From assembly GCA_944371305.1 (NCBI GenBank), contig CALVXM010000008.1, positions 1 through 45,548 of the forward strand: 45,548 nt of DNA. The letters are read 5' to 3'. Each line of letters begins with the position of its first letter. Position 1 is the first letter of the stretch. Made by a program: the position numbers and the translations under genes. The notes under the pieces are model-generated. The model had not been told where the DNA came from and ran no database searches. It saw nothing but the letters and a program-made list of their open reading frames with translations. Below are positions 16,071 to 25,610 of this stretch, piece by piece. The stretch comes from an uncultured Bacilli bacterium. GTDB taxonomy: Bacteria; Bacillota_I; Bacilli_A; RF39; UBA660.

Positions 16071-18552
16071 TATTAATAAATTCGACATATTTACAACCAT
16101 CAGAAATATCATAATTAGAACAACCTAACATAATATTATTATTTTTAGTAATGGTTTTAAAAATCACGTATCCATTACACTTAGGACAAGGTTTTAAATT
16201 TATCTTATGAGTTAGATTAGTTGTTTTAAAGCCACAAATTTCATCTTCTGAACTGCAACAATAGATATCTTGCTTTAAACCATCAAAATACTGTTTTCTA
16301 AGATAATTACCACATATAGGACAGATTAGACTTTCCATTTTATAATTATATTTGTTAATAACATCATCTTTAAATTCAACATTCTTGTTATTTTTTAGTT
16401 CTAAAACAAATGGTGAAGGTTTTGATTGTGGGACAACAATATAAACTTTATTTTTAGTTCTAGTTAAAGCAACATAAAATAGTCTTCTTTCTTCGGCATA
16501 TCGATTCGCTTTTTCATTTATTATTGAAAAAATTGGATCATCTTTTATTTTAGATGGGAACCCAAAGGTATCATCGATAGCATTGATAATGATTACCTCA
16601 TCAAATTCTAAACCTTTAGAACGATGGACGGTAGCAAATTCAATGTTAGCTTTTTTACATTCGTTACATATTATTTTTTCTTTAAATTGATAAAATAAAT
16701 TTGTCTTAAATAATTTTTCCATATCATAATTATAGCGACCAATTAATAAAATTTTAGAATTTTGATTTTCATCATAAATATTTTTAATTATTTCACATAA
16801 TGTTTCTGCTTTATCCATTAAGTTAGAACCTCGATCATCAATATATGAATAAACGCAAATTGGTTTTTCGATATGTTTATTAGAATGAAGAGTTTTTTTA
16901 ATATTATTTTCATCTCTTTGGACAAATTCACCAGCAACATCAATTAATTCTTGACAGTTACGATATGTATTTGTAATTTTTAAAACTTCAGCATAACCCA
17001 TTTCTTCTTTAAATTTAGTAAATAACTCAACATTAGAACCGGCAAAGGAAAATATTGATTGCCAATCATCTCCTACGGCAACAATATTACAAGAAAATAT
17101 ATCAGATAATGTTTTAATAAGATCAAAACGTGGTTTAGAAATATCTTGATATTCATCAATAATTAAATATTTATAATTCTTATTATCAAAATTAAATTGA
17201 TTGTTTTTTAATAATAAAGTAGCTTTAACAATCATATCTTCAAAATCAATGAAATTACCTCTTTCTAATGATTGCTGATAATATAAATATAATGGCTTAA
17301 TAGTCATCAAAAATTGTTTAGTTCTAATATCACCCGTGATGTTTGTTAAATTGTCTAATTCATCAATAGACAGATTTTTAAGTTTTATTTTACTGATAAA
17401 CTCCATTGCTAAAGTTAAGTAATGATAATAATAAGAATCAATATCTGTTTCTGTTAATTTTTTAAATATTTCCTTTTCATTTATTGGCTTTAGAATAAAA
17501 CCATTGGCAATTAATAATTCTTCTAAATGACTTAAAAGAGGTCGCCCATCATTAAATTTTGAATAAGTGACTATCATTTTAGTACCGTTTCGCTCATGAA
17601 TCTGTTTTTTTATATTAATATTATGCATGTATTTATTTAAAGCATTAAATGAATATAAATTACTACTACCATTTTGACTTATTCCAAAATGTTCTAAATA
17701 AATGATATTTTCTCCTTGTTTAATTGTGAAATCTGGTAAATATATTTTATCGTTATCATATATGTATCTTTGTTCATATTCATATTCTAAACCGTTTAAA
17801 AATAAAAAATTAGCAATCTTTAATTCTTCATTTGACTTTAAATATTCACTTTGAATACTTCGACGAAATTTGCTTCTTTTTTTAATAACAGAATTGTTGT
17901 ATTCTTTTAAATTATCTTTAATACTTTTAAATAAGCATTCACTTTTGTATTTATGATATTCTTCAAAAGAATTAAATTTCATCATCGATTCATCAACATT
18001 AGAATAATACGACAAAAATGTCATCATATTTTTTAAATCATCTTTATTTTTGAATAGTTCTTTTTGCATGTATTTTTTTAATAAATTGTACTTTTTTCCA
18101 TCATCAATTGGTCTTTTCTTAATATTATTAGACTCTAAAATATTTTTTCCTAATTGATGAAATGTCTTTACATCAACATTAAGTTTTAAAATCTTATTTA
18201 ATTTTTCATCTAATTCTGAAACATTTTTTCTAGCAAACGATAAAGCTAATATTTCATCTCCTTTAATTCCACATTTATCAATTAAATATCTAATTTTACC
18301 TATCATCGTCGTTGTCTTACCACTTCCAGCTCCAGCTATAATAAGATTATAATTTTCATCGGTTAAAATAGCTATTCTTTGATTTAAATCAAGCGAAACA
18401 TTGGGATTTATTTCATCATATAAATGATCAAAATAATCTTGATACTTAATCAATCCTTTTTTAATAAAATTTAGATTATGGTCTTTTAATTGTTTATCAT
18501 CAAATAAATTTAGCCTTAAATTTTCCTTTACACTTATATATCTATCCAACAT
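16051..18552 (-). CDS. UvrD/HelD-type superfamily 1 helicase with nuclease-like insert and zinc ribbons
   Basis: An 833-residue SF1A helicase. Walker A is AGAGSGKTT (about 73-81), motif II is IDEYQD, motif III VGDDWQSIF, motif V TVHRSKGLEFDEV and motif VI VALTRTKNKV. Between motifs Ia and II (about residues 235-345) is an insert reading YEYEQRYIYDND, YLPDFTI and IYLEHFG, resembling a PD-(D/E)XK nuclease core with H where K is expected. The C-terminus carries two four-cysteine topoisomerase-type zinc ribbons (CPICG to CGF, and CPKCN to GC). Helicase IV (HelD) relatives share this layout. Role in DNA repair is likely; nuclease activity is uncertain. Confidence 0.9.
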   Translation of the reverse strand: MLDRYISVKENLRLNLFDDKQLKDHNLNFIKKGLIKYQDYFDHLYDEINPNVSLDLNQRIAILTDENYNLIIAGAGSGKTTTMIGKIRYLIDKCGIKGDEILALSFARKNVSELDEKLNKILKLNVDVKTFHQLGKNILESNNIKKRPIDDGKKYNLLKKYMQKELFKNKDDLKNMMTFLSYYSNVDESMMKFNSFEEYHKYKSECLFKSIKDNLKEYNNSVIKKRSKFRRSIQSEYLKSNEELKIANFLFLNGLEYEYEQRYIYDNDKIYLPDFTIKQGENIIYLEHFGISQNGSSNLYSFNALNKYMHNINIKKQIHERNGTKMIVTYSKFNDGRPLLSHLEELLIANGFILKPINEKEIFKKLTETDIDSYYYHYLTLAMEFISKIKLKNLSIDELDNLTNITGDIRTKQFLMTIKPLYLYYQQSLERGNFIDFEDMIVKATLLLKNNQFNFDNKNYKYLIIDEYQDISKPRFDLIKTLSDIFSCNIVAVGDDWQSIFSFAGSNVELFTKFKEEMGYAEVLKITNTYRNCQELIDVAGEFVQRDENNIKKTLHSNKHIEKPICVYSYIDDRGSNLMDKAETLCEIIKNIYDENQNSKILLIGRYNYDMEKLFKTNLFYQFKEKIICNECKKANIEFATVHRSKGLEFDEVIIINAIDDTFGFPSKIKDDPIFSIINEKANRYAEERRLFYVALTRTKNKVYIVVPQSKPSPFVLELKNNKNVEFKDDVINKYNYKMESLICPICGNYLRKQYFDGLKQDIYCCSSEDEICGFKTTNLTHKINLKPCPKCNGYVIFKTITKNNNIMLGCSNYDISDGCKYVEFINKEKSSY

Positions 18553-18596
18553 ATTATCACCTATTATATTTACATTATAACAGAAAATATTATATT

Positions 18597-19343
18597 TTAA
18601 AATACAAAATGATTGATAATCATAAATAAAACACCTATAATAAAAAATAAAAACATAATTCCTTTTTTATTATAGCTATTAGCAGTTGGCAATAACTCAT
18701 ATAAAGATATATGAATCATGATACCAGCAATTATTCCAAATAAACAACCCATTATACGATCGTTAATAAAATTAGATAAAAACAAATAAGTTAACAAAGC
18801 TCCAAACGGTTCAGAAATAGCTGATATAAATGTATAAAATATTGCTTTAAAACGGCTATTGGTAGCATAATAGATAGGAATAGATATACTTATACCCTCA
18901 GGAATATTATGGAGCGCTATGGCGATAGTAAGTGATATTCCAAGCATAATATTACTGTTAGTTGCCATAAAAGTAGCTATACCTTCTGGAATATTATGGA
19001 TAATGATAGCTAACATAGAAAAGATTCCTACTCGATATAAATTACTATTATCGTGTTTACAAGGAAGATATTTATCGATAAAAATAGAAAATAAGATACC
19101 ACTTACAACAAAAATAAGCATATATATAAAGGCTGGAAATTTAAAAAATAAATTTGTAAGCAAATGAAAAGATTCATTCATTAAATCGGTAACCGACACT
19201 GTCAACATAACTCCAGCGGCAAAACTAAGTGAGGCAATAATAATGTTATCATTTCTTTTTTTGAAAAATATAAAAAAAGTCCCCACCATTGTCGATAATC
19301 CGGCCATTATCGTAAGAATAAAAGCATAAGATATATTGCTCAT
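18597..19343 (-). CDS. ZIP-family divalent metal transporter
   Basis: A 248-residue membrane protein with eight hydrophobic segments. The metal-binding helices show HNIPEGIATFMA (about 117-128) and a second HNIPEGISISIP (about 145-156), both diagnostic of the ZupT/GufA branch that imports zinc, iron or manganese. TATAAT (19359-19364, minus strand) and AGGTGAT precede the ATG. It sits upstream of the helicase gene on the same strand but has separate promoters between. Confidence 0.93.
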   Translation of the reverse strand: MSNISYAFILTIMAGLSTMVGTFFIFFKKRNDNIIIASLSFAAGVMLTVSVTDLMNESFHLLTNLFFKFPAFIYMLIFVVSGILFSIFIDKYLPCKHDNSNLYRVGIFSMLAIIIHNIPEGIATFMATNSNIMLGISLTIAIALHNIPEGISISIPIYYATNSRFKAIFYTFISAISEPFGALLTYLFLSNFINDRIMGCLFGIIAGIMIHISLYELLPTANSYNKKGIMFLFFIIGVLFMIINHFVF

Positions 19344-19372
19344 ATTATCACCTATTTAATTATATGAATTAA

Positions 19373-19400
19373 TAAAAAAACTAGTAAAAATTACCAGTTT
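19373..19400 (-). terminator. Terminator after the tyrosine recombinase gene
   Basis: On the minus strand a 10-bp stem with one G-T pair (19378-19387 with 19391-19400) is followed by seven T. Confidence 0.75.
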
Positions 19401-19425
19401 GATTTTAAGTTAAAATATTTTAGAC

Positions 19426-20331
19426 CTATCCATGAGGATGATATTTATCATATTCATCTTTTAGTTTTTGATTAGAAATATGCGTATATATTTGAGTCGT
19501 CGATAAAGAACTATGGCCTAGCATTTCTTTAATACTAACAATATCAGCGCCCCTATCTAGCAAATGAGTAGCAAAAGAATGTCTTAAAGTATGCGGAGAA
19601 AATTCAGTTTTAATATTTTTTTTGAGCGCTAAAGCTTTAACTAGTTTATAAAAACTTTGCCTTGACAATTTCTTCCCGCGATTATTTAAAAATAAATATT
19701 CCGTATTATCTTTTAATAGTTGCCTACGATATTCATTAATATATATTTTTATAAAATATATAGCATAATCACCAATAGGAATAATTCGTTCTTTATTACC
19801 CTTACCTAAGGTCCTAATTAAATCCATATCTAAATCAATGTCATTTAGTTTTAAATTGACTAATTCACTAACTCTTAATCCAGTTGCATACATCAGTTCT
19901 AACATTGCTTTATTACGATAACTATATTTATCAATTAAATCAATATCTAATAACTTTTTGACCTCATCGTATGAAAGAGTCTTTGGTAGTGTCTTTCGTA
20001 ATTTAGGAACTTCTAAATATTCGCTAGGATCTGTTACAAAATGATGTGTAACAACCAAAAATTTATAAAAAGTTCTTAAAACTGAAACATTGTGGTTAAT
20101 TGAATTAGTTGAAAGCTGTTTTTCTCTTAAATATTTAGTATAACTCATAATATCTTTTCTCTTAATATTATCGATATCCAAATTATTTTTTTTTATATAT
20201 TCATAATATTTATATAAATCATTCATATAAGAATCGATAGTTTCATTACTGTATTTTTTATCAATTAAAAGATAAGTTTTAAATTCTAAAGCTTTATCGT
20301 TGAATTTATCTTTATTAGCTACGAATTTCAT
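19426..20331 (-). CDS. Tyrosine recombinase XerC/XerD
   Basis: A 301-residue site-specific recombinase that would resolve chromosome dimers at dif. N-terminal SAM-like core-binding domain (about 1-95), then the catalytic domain with Arg in MYATGLRVSELVNL, Lys in GKGNKERIIPIG, HTLRHSFATHLL, His in LGHSSLSTTQIY and the nucleophilic Tyr in YTHIS. Start is ATG 20331; the GTG nine bases upstream is part of the AGGTGAT site. No integrase-associated genes or attachment sites are nearby, so a housekeeping Xer role is favoured. XerC and XerD cannot be told apart here. Confidence 0.92.
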   Translation of the reverse strand: MKFVANKDKFNDKALEFKTYLLIDKKYSNETIDSYMNDLYKYYEYIKKNNLDIDNIKRKDIMSYTKYLREKQLSTNSINHNVSVLRTFYKFLVVTHHFVTDPSEYLEVPKLRKTLPKTLSYDEVKKLLDIDLIDKYSYRNKAMLELMYATGLRVSELVNLKLNDIDLDMDLIRTLGKGNKERIIPIGDYAIYFIKIYINEYRRQLLKDNTEYLFLNNRGKKLSRQSFYKLVKALALKKNIKTEFSPHTLRHSFATHLLDRGADIVSIKEMLGHSSLSTTQIYTHISNQKLKDEYDKYHPHG

Positions 20332-20406
20332 TCTAATCACCTATTTAATTATATCATACTATATCAATTTTTATTATTTTTTGATAAAATATTAGTGGTG
20401 ATTTAT

Positions 20407-21615
20407 ATGGAACCCTTAGCTCATATTTTAAGACCTAAAAAATTAAGTGATGTGGTAGGACAAAAACATTTAATTGGTGAAAATAAAATATTATCTAACT
20501 TAGTAGCTAACAAAAAAGTTTTTTCGATGATTTTATATGGAAAACCTGGCATCGGAAAAACTAGTATTGCTAATGCCATTGTAAGTGAATTAAATTGTGA
20601 TTATATTTTACTAAATGCTGTTATTAATAACAAAAAAGATTTTGATGATGCAATAAGTGAAGCTAAGATTAATAATGGTTTAATCATCATTATGGATGAA
20701 ATTCATCGATTAAATAAAGATAAACAAGATTTATTATTACCTTATTTAGAAAATGGTCTAATTACTTTAATTGGCATGACCACTTCTAATCCTTATCATA
20801 AAATTAATCCGGCTATTAGAAGTCGTTGTCAAATCTTCGAACTTAAAGAATTAAATGATGAAGATATTTTAGAAGCATTAAATAAAGCTACTAATTATTT
20901 AGAAAATATCAAAGTTGATCAAGAAAGTTTAAAATATATTGTCAAATTATCAGGTGGCGATTTAAGATATGCTTATAATTTGTTAGAAATTGCTTATTAT
21001 GCTAGCAATAATAAAACCGTTGATATCGAACAAATAAAAAAAATAAATAATAAACCAGTTTTTTTTCACGATAAAAATGAAGACGGTCATTACGATGTTT
21101 TATCAGCTTTTCAAAAATCAATTAGAGGAAGCGACGTTAATGCTAGTCTACATTATCTAGCTCGTTTAATCGAGGCCGAAGATTTAGATAGTATCTACCG
21201 CAGAATGAGTGTAATTGCTTATGAAGATATTGGTTTAGCTAATCCTACAATGGGACCAAAAGTTGATGCTGCTATCAATGCCTGTGAACGTTTAGGACTA
21301 CCTGAAGCTAGAATTCCTTTAGCAACAGTTGTTATTGAACTAGCTCTTTCTCCTAAATCTAATTCTGCTATAATAGCTTTAGACAAAGCATTAGAAGATA
21401 TAAGATTAGGAAACACAGGCAATGTACCTAATCACATTAAAACCAATTCAACGACCTATTTATATCCGCATGCATTTCCTAATGCTTTTGTTAAGCAACA
21501 ATATTTGCCAGACAAAATCAAAAATAAAAAATATTATATTCCTAAAACAACCAGCAAATATGAAATAGGTTTAAAAAGTGTCTATGATAAATTAAATAAA
21601 ATGCAAGATAATTAA
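20407..21615 (+). CDS. rarA: Replication-associated AAA+ ATPase RarA/MgsA
   Basis: Clamp-loader-like AAA+ ATPase acting at stalled replication forks. Full length (about 402 residues): MEPLAHILRPKKLSDVVGQ, Walker A GKPGIGKTS (about 46-54), Walker B IIIMDEIHRL, sensor region TSNPYHKINPAIRSRC, and the MgsA C-terminal domain with AYEDIGLANP and PNHIKTNSTTYLYPH. Start is ATG 20407 rather than the GTG at 20395, which belongs to the ribosome site; TAAAAT (20385-20390) lies 16 nt upstream. It is divergent from the Xer gene. Confidence 0.95.
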   Translation: MEPLAHILRPKKLSDVVGQKHLIGENKILSNLVANKKVFSMILYGKPGIGKTSIANAIVSELNCDYILLNAVINNKKDFDDAISEAKINNGLIIIMDEIHRLNKDKQDLLLPYLENGLITLIGMTTSNPYHKINPAIRSRCQIFELKELNDEDILEALNKATNYLENIKVDQESLKYIVKLSGGDLRYAYNLLEIAYYASNNKTVDIEQIKKINNKPVFFHDKNEDGHYDVLSAFQKSIRGSDVNASLHYLARLIEAEDLDSIYRRMSVIAYEDIGLANPTMGPKVDAAINACERLGLPEARIPLATVVIELALSPKSNSAIIALDKALEDIRLGNTGNVPNHIKTNSTTYLYPHAFPNAFVKQQYLPDKIKNKKYYIPKTTSKYEIGLKSVYDKLNKMQDN

Positions 21616-21629
21616 AATCTTGTTTTTTT
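21604..21629 (+). terminator. Terminator after rarA
   Basis: CAAGAT (21604-21609) pairs with ATCTTG (21617-21622) across the stop codon, followed by seven T. Confidence 0.8.
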
Positions 21630-21713
21630 AAGCGCCTATTTACCATTTTTTTAAACCGATACAATAAAATAAATATTTTTAATATTTAAATCCATATTAT
21701 TAATGGTGAAATT

Positions 21714-23111
21714 ATGAAAAAACAAAGCATATGGTTAGAAAATTTCAAAAATCAAACAAAAAAATTAGATACAAATGAAGAATGTGATGTTTTAATTATC
21801 GGTGGCGGAATAACAGGTTTATCAACAGCTTATCATTTGAAAGGTAAAAATTTAAAAGTTATTTTAGTTGAACGTAATGAAATTGGCAGTGGTATAACTT
21901 CTAAAACTACAGGAAAAATTACTTATTTACAAGAATTAATTTATTCTAAACTATATAAAGAAAAAGGTAAAGAAGTTGCCAAATTATATTTAAATTCTCA
22001 ATTAGATGCAATTAAAATAGTTACCAATATTATTAAAAAAGAAAAAATTGATTGTGATTTAGAACAAGTTAAATCTTATGTTATCGGAAATAATTTGGAA
22101 AAAGAAAAAGATATCTTAAAAGAGTTTAATATTAAAGTTTTCGAAGATAAAAATGCTATTTTTGTCGATGACACTTATGTCTTTCATCCAATAAAATATT
22201 TGGTTAAAATAAAAGAAATTTTAGAAAATAATAATATTAAAATATACGAACATACCAATATTATTGAAATAAAAAATGATATTGCTTATACTAAAGAATA
22301 TCATATAAAAGCCAAAAATATTGTTTTAGCTTGTCATTATCCTTTCTTTTTATTACCATTATTGATGCCGATTAAAGGATATTTAGAAAAATCTTATATC
22401 GCTTCTATTTCTAATATTGAAAATAAAAAGCTATCTGCCATAACATCAAACAATCCGACTATCTCTTTACGTTATCACTTAAATAATTTAATCTATTTAA
22501 ATGGTTCTCACGCTATCTCTAATCATCAAAATGAACAGAAAAATTTTGATAATTTAATTAATGAAATTAAAAAATATGGTACTTTTGATTATATTTGGTC
22601 TAATCAAGATATAGTTACTAATGATCACTTACCTATTATTGGAAAAATTAACGATTCATTATTAATTGCCACTGGTTACAACACTTGGGGGATGACAAAT
22701 GGGTCATTAGCTGGAAAAATTATAAGTGATTTAATTTTACAAATTGATAATAAATATACGGATTTATTTGCCGTTAAAAGAGATAAAAGTTTATATGAAA
22801 TTAAAAATATTTTAAATGAAATAGTTAGAAATGGGAAAAGTTTTACTTTAAGTAAATTAATAAATAATAAAAAATGGTATTCTAAACAAGTACAATTTAA
22901 AGCAATTAAAAATGATAAGGTTGGTATATATATTGATGAAAACAATCAAAAACATATTGTCTATAATAAATGCCCACATCTTAAATGTGGCCTTATCTTC
23001 AATGAATTTGAAAAAACATGGGATTGTCCTTGTCATGGTTCTAGATTTGATATGGATGGTAATTTAATATTAGGACCAAGTCGTTATAATATAACATATA
23101 AAAAACAGTAA
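21714..23111 (+). CDS. FAD-dependent oxidoreductase with C-terminal Rieske [2Fe-2S] domain (YhfW-like)
   Basis: A 465-residue fusion. Residues about 20-370 form a DadA/GlpO-type FAD oxidoreductase: dinucleotide fold DVLIIGGGITGLSTAYHL (about 24-41), SGITSKTTGKIT and the closing GYNTWGMTNGSLAGKI FAD segment. Residues about 385-465 form a Rieske domain with cluster ligands in CPHLKCG and CPCHGSRFD. The same architecture occurs in Bacillus YhfW, whose substrate is unknown. It is a single-gene unit with TGGTGAAA before the ATG. Confidence 0.9.
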   Translation: MKKQSIWLENFKNQTKKLDTNEECDVLIIGGGITGLSTAYHLKGKNLKVILVERNEIGSGITSKTTGKITYLQELIYSKLYKEKGKEVAKLYLNSQLDAIKIVTNIIKKEKIDCDLEQVKSYVIGNNLEKEKDILKEFNIKVFEDKNAIFVDDTYVFHPIKYLVKIKEILENNNIKIYEHTNIIEIKNDIAYTKEYHIKAKNIVLACHYPFFLLPLLMPIKGYLEKSYIASISNIENKKLSAITSNNPTISLRYHLNNLIYLNGSHAISNHQNEQKNFDNLINEIKKYGTFDYIWSNQDIVTNDHLPIIGKINDSLLIATGYNTWGMTNGSLAGKIISDLILQIDNKYTDLFAVKRDKSLYEIKNILNEIVRNGKSFTLSKLINNKKWYSKQVQFKAIKNDKVGIYIDENNQKHIVYNKCPHLKCGLIFNEFEKTWDCPCHGSRFDMDGNLILGPSRYNITYKKQ

Positions 23112-23130
23112 ATCTTACTGTTTATTTTGT
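23102..23130. terminator. Bidirectional terminator between convergent oxidoreductase and deacetylase genes
   Basis: AAACAGTAA (23103-23111) pairs with TTACTGTTT (23115-23123); T-rich flanks lie on both strands. It overlaps the oxidoreductase stop codon. Confidence 0.7.
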
Positions 23131-23165
23131 AACTTTAATATCTAAAAAAATTATAAATAACTTCA

Positions 23166-24536
23166 TCAATTTTTTTTCATGTTAAAGTATGTATCCTGAT
23201 AATTTAAATCTATACCTCTTAGCTGTGCCATTTCGGTTATTGTAACAAAGGCATATCCTTGTTTTTCTAATTCTTCCATCGCCATTAAAGTTCCCTCAAC
23301 TGAACTTTGATAAATATCATGAACTAAGACAATAGCGCCATCATGAGCATGCTCAATTATTGCATTAGCTACTCGGTTTTTATTTTTATATTTCCAATCT
23401 AAAGGATCAATATCCCATAAAATAATATGCATATTAGCTAACTCTTTTCCATGATCAGTTAAATTTCCATATGGTGGTCTTAACAAAATTGGATTAACGC
23501 CAATAATCTCCTTTATTTTATCATTAGTTTTTTTAACTTCATCGATAAGACCAGAATCACTTACTAAATTTAAATTACGATGATTATAAGTATGGCTACC
23601 GATATCATTTCCTTGCAAATAAGCTTTTTTTAAGACCTCTTTATTATTTTCTACCCTACTACCTAAAACAAAGAAAGTGACTCTTGCATTATATTTATCT
23701 AAATTATCTAATAAATAATTAGTTGTGCTAGTACTTGGACCATCATCAAAAGTAAAAGCAATCAATTTTTTATCTTTAAATTGCGTTAAATCGCGAATAT
23801 TAGGAACTTCTTTAGCGACTGTTTCATCTTTAGTAGTATCACGATATTGTTCTTTTAAATATTTATTTACATCTTCATAAGAAATCGTAATATTGATCTC
23901 TCCATCAGCCCACGAAGCTACTTGGTAAGGAGGAAACATTATTTCTAAACCATTATCTGTAAATTTAAAATAACGATAATTATCTATTGTTGGAGCTGTG
24001 CCTCTTTTTACCCATAACTCATCAAATTTTTTATTATCATCTTCACTTAATTTCATTGTATAATAATAAGCTAAATTAGTCATTTGTTTAAAAGATTCTT
24101 CATCCTTAAAAAAATATTTTAAGTCAACAAAATCCTTAATTTCATTATTCCAATATAAACTATCGTCATCTCGCATATAATGAGCACCACCAGTATAAGA
24201 ATAAGTTAACATTTTGATATAGATAATATTATCATTTACATTTTTAGTAACAATCAAATTAAAATCATATTTAGGGTGTTCTATTTCCGCTGATTTTTTT
24301 ACAATTGATAAAAATTCTTCTTTTTGTTTGTCGATATATTCATTAATTTTTTTCATAATTTTTTTATTTTCTATATTAGGATAATCGATTTTCAAATCAT
24401 AACTATCAGTGCTTTCTAGGATATGTACTTCTTCCTTTTCATTGAATCCTTTAGCGATCAACATACTACTTGTTAAAAATAGCAAACATAAAATATATAC
24501 TAACATTTTACCTTTTTTATTTAAACGTCTTTTCAT
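23166..24536 (-). CDS. PdaC-like polysaccharide deacetylase with DUF3298 domain
   Basis: A 456-residue secreted or membrane-anchored enzyme: basic N-terminus and hydrophobic anchor (about 8-28), a PdaC/DUF3298 region with SYTGGAHYMRDD (about 112-123), then a NodB deacetylase domain. NodB motifs are TFDDGPS (metal and catalytic Asp), SHTYNH (metal His pair), RPPYG and LVHDIY. Members remove N-acetyl groups from peptidoglycan. Start is ATG 24536; the in-frame GTG codons upstream lie in the ribosome site. It is convergent with the Rieske oxidoreductase gene. Confidence 0.9.
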   Translation of the reverse strand: MKRRLNKKGKMLVYILCLLFLTSSMLIAKGFNEKEEVHILESTDSYDLKIDYPNIENKKIMKKINEYIDKQKEEFLSIVKKSAEIEHPKYDFNLIVTKNVNDNIIYIKMLTYSYTGGAHYMRDDDSLYWNNEIKDFVDLKYFFKDEESFKQMTNLAYYYTMKLSEDDNKKFDELWVKRGTAPTIDNYRYFKFTDNGLEIMFPPYQVASWADGEINITISYEDVNKYLKEQYRDTTKDETVAKEVPNIRDLTQFKDKKLIAFTFDDGPSTSTTNYLLDNLDKYNARVTFFVLGSRVENNKEVLKKAYLQGNDIGSHTYNHRNLNLVSDSGLIDEVKKTNDKIKEIIGVNPILLRPPYGNLTDHGKELANMHIILWDIDPLDWKYKNKNRVANAIIEHAHDGAIVLVHDIYQSSVEGTLMAMEELEKQGYAFVTITEMAQLRGIDLNYQDTYFNMKKN

Positions 24537-24595
24537 ACAAAACACCACCACTATTTAATAATATGTTTTTTTAATTAATACTATTTCCTAGTATA

Positions 24596-24628
24596 TCAAA
24601 AAAAAGAATATAATCAATATTCTTTTTT
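24596..24628 (-). terminator. Terminator after tRNA-Pro
   Basis: A perfect 12-bp stem (24600-24611 with 24617-24628) with A and T runs and a 5-nt loop. It ends the tRNA transcript on the minus strand and could also act on the plus strand. Confidence 0.85.
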
Positions 24629-24667
24629 AGTTTATTTTATTTTTGACATAAGTATGACATATCAAAC

Positions 24668-24745
24668 TGGTCGGAGTAATAGGATTTGAACCTACGACCT
24701 CTAGTTCCCGAAACTAGTGTTCTAACCAAACTGAACTACACTCCG
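24668..24745 (-). tRNA. tRNA-Pro (anticodon CGG), CCA encoded
   Basis: Read on the minus strand, the cloverleaf is complete: acceptor CGGAGTG/TACTCCG with discriminator A and encoded CCA, D stem GTTC/GAAC, anticodon stem CTAGT/ACTAG with loop TTCGGGA, T stem GTAGG/CCTAT with TTCAAAT. The anticodon is CGG, decoding CCG. The C1-G72 pair with A73 and G37 agree with bacterial tRNA-Pro. Confidence 0.92.
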
Positions 24746-24759
24746 ATAAAAAAAGAGCT

Positions 24760-25539
24760 TTAGTTAGCTACTTTTCTTGATTGAATTTCCGCTATTTTTT
24801 CAAAAACTTCTGTTGCATTATCTTCGTTTATTACGGTATAGCCTAATTCTTTTAAAGCCTGAACTTTGATTGTATTTAATTCCATTGTTCGACTCATTTT
24901 TTCTTCAATTTTATGTTCAATTTGAGCAACAAATCTTTCGTGCGAAGCAGCTATCTTAGTTCTTGAAGCTCCCCCACCATTATATAAAGTGAAAGCCGAA
25001 AATAAAATACTTTCAAAAATAAACTGTTGTTCCTCATCAAAAACAAATTCCATCGGTTTAGTAAAACCAGCAGCTTTAGAAACATAACCCAAAATATATT
25101 TTAATTCTTTAGAAGTATCTAATGATTGCAAAAAGTGATATAGATATAATAATATATAATATCCTTCAACATCATTTTCATCTTCGATTTTTTCTTTTAG
25201 TAATTCTACTATATCTTGCAATAATATTTTTTGTTTTCGACCTAATCCTTCAAATAAATTATTATTGACTTCTCCACTATCAGCTTTACATAAAGAATTT
25301 AATCTATCATCGACTTCATATATATAATCTGTCGTAATTTTAATTTTATCAATTTCATCAGCTGATTTAACTCCTAGTAAATTTAAAAGTAATACTTTTT
25401 TATCTTTTGGCCATTTATTGATATTATCCAATTCTAAATAATTGTATATCATTTGTCTAGATACACCGAGAAATTTAGCTAATTTGACTTTAGAAATGCC
25501 AAGTTCATGTAATATTTCGTTTAATTTGTTCATCTTCAT
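24760..25539 (-). CDS. XRE-type helix-turn-helix regulator with unknown C-terminal domain
   Basis: A 259-residue protein. Residues about 1-60 form a lambda-repressor-like HTH: LNEILHELGISKVKLAKFLGVSRQMIYNYL. The C-terminal 200 residues are acidic and helical and not recognised; residues 185-230 (ASRTKIAASHERFVAQIEHKIEEK) are highly charged. It is preceded by ATAGGAGGG and by three tandem TTGACA heptamers (25570-25589), which may be both the -35 and an operator. tRNA-Pro lies just downstream on the same strand. Confidence 0.8.
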   Translation of the reverse strand: MKMNKLNEILHELGISKVKLAKFLGVSRQMIYNYLELDNINKWPKDKKVLLLNLLGVKSADEIDKIKITTDYIYEVDDRLNSLCKADSGEVNNNLFEGLGRKQKILLQDIVELLKEKIEDENDVEGYYILLYLYHFLQSLDTSKELKYILGYVSKAAGFTKPMEFVFDEEQQFIFESILFSAFTLYNGGGASRTKIAASHERFVAQIEHKIEEKMSRTMELNTIKVQALKELGYTVINEDNATEVFEKIAEIQSRKVAN

Positions 25540-25569
25540 AACCCTCCTATAATAATTTTACCACATTAT

Positions 25570-25589
25570 TGTCAATTGTCAAGTGTCAA
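25570..25589 (-). promoter_or_regulatory. Three tandem TTGACA heptamers upstream of the HTH gene
   Basis: On the minus strand TTGACAC, TTGACAA and TTGACAA follow each other at a 7-nt period. The middle copy is 16 nt from a TAAAAT -10 and the downstream copy is 17 nt from TTATAG, so alternative promoters or repressor half-sites are possible. Confidence 0.55.
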
Positions 25590-25610
25590 GTAAAAGTATA
25601 AGGGTTATTT

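Noticed and set aside
19426-20331. Xer gene as the integrase of a genomic island
   Set aside because: No attachment-site repeats, phage or conjugation genes are near, and neighbours are housekeeping genes.
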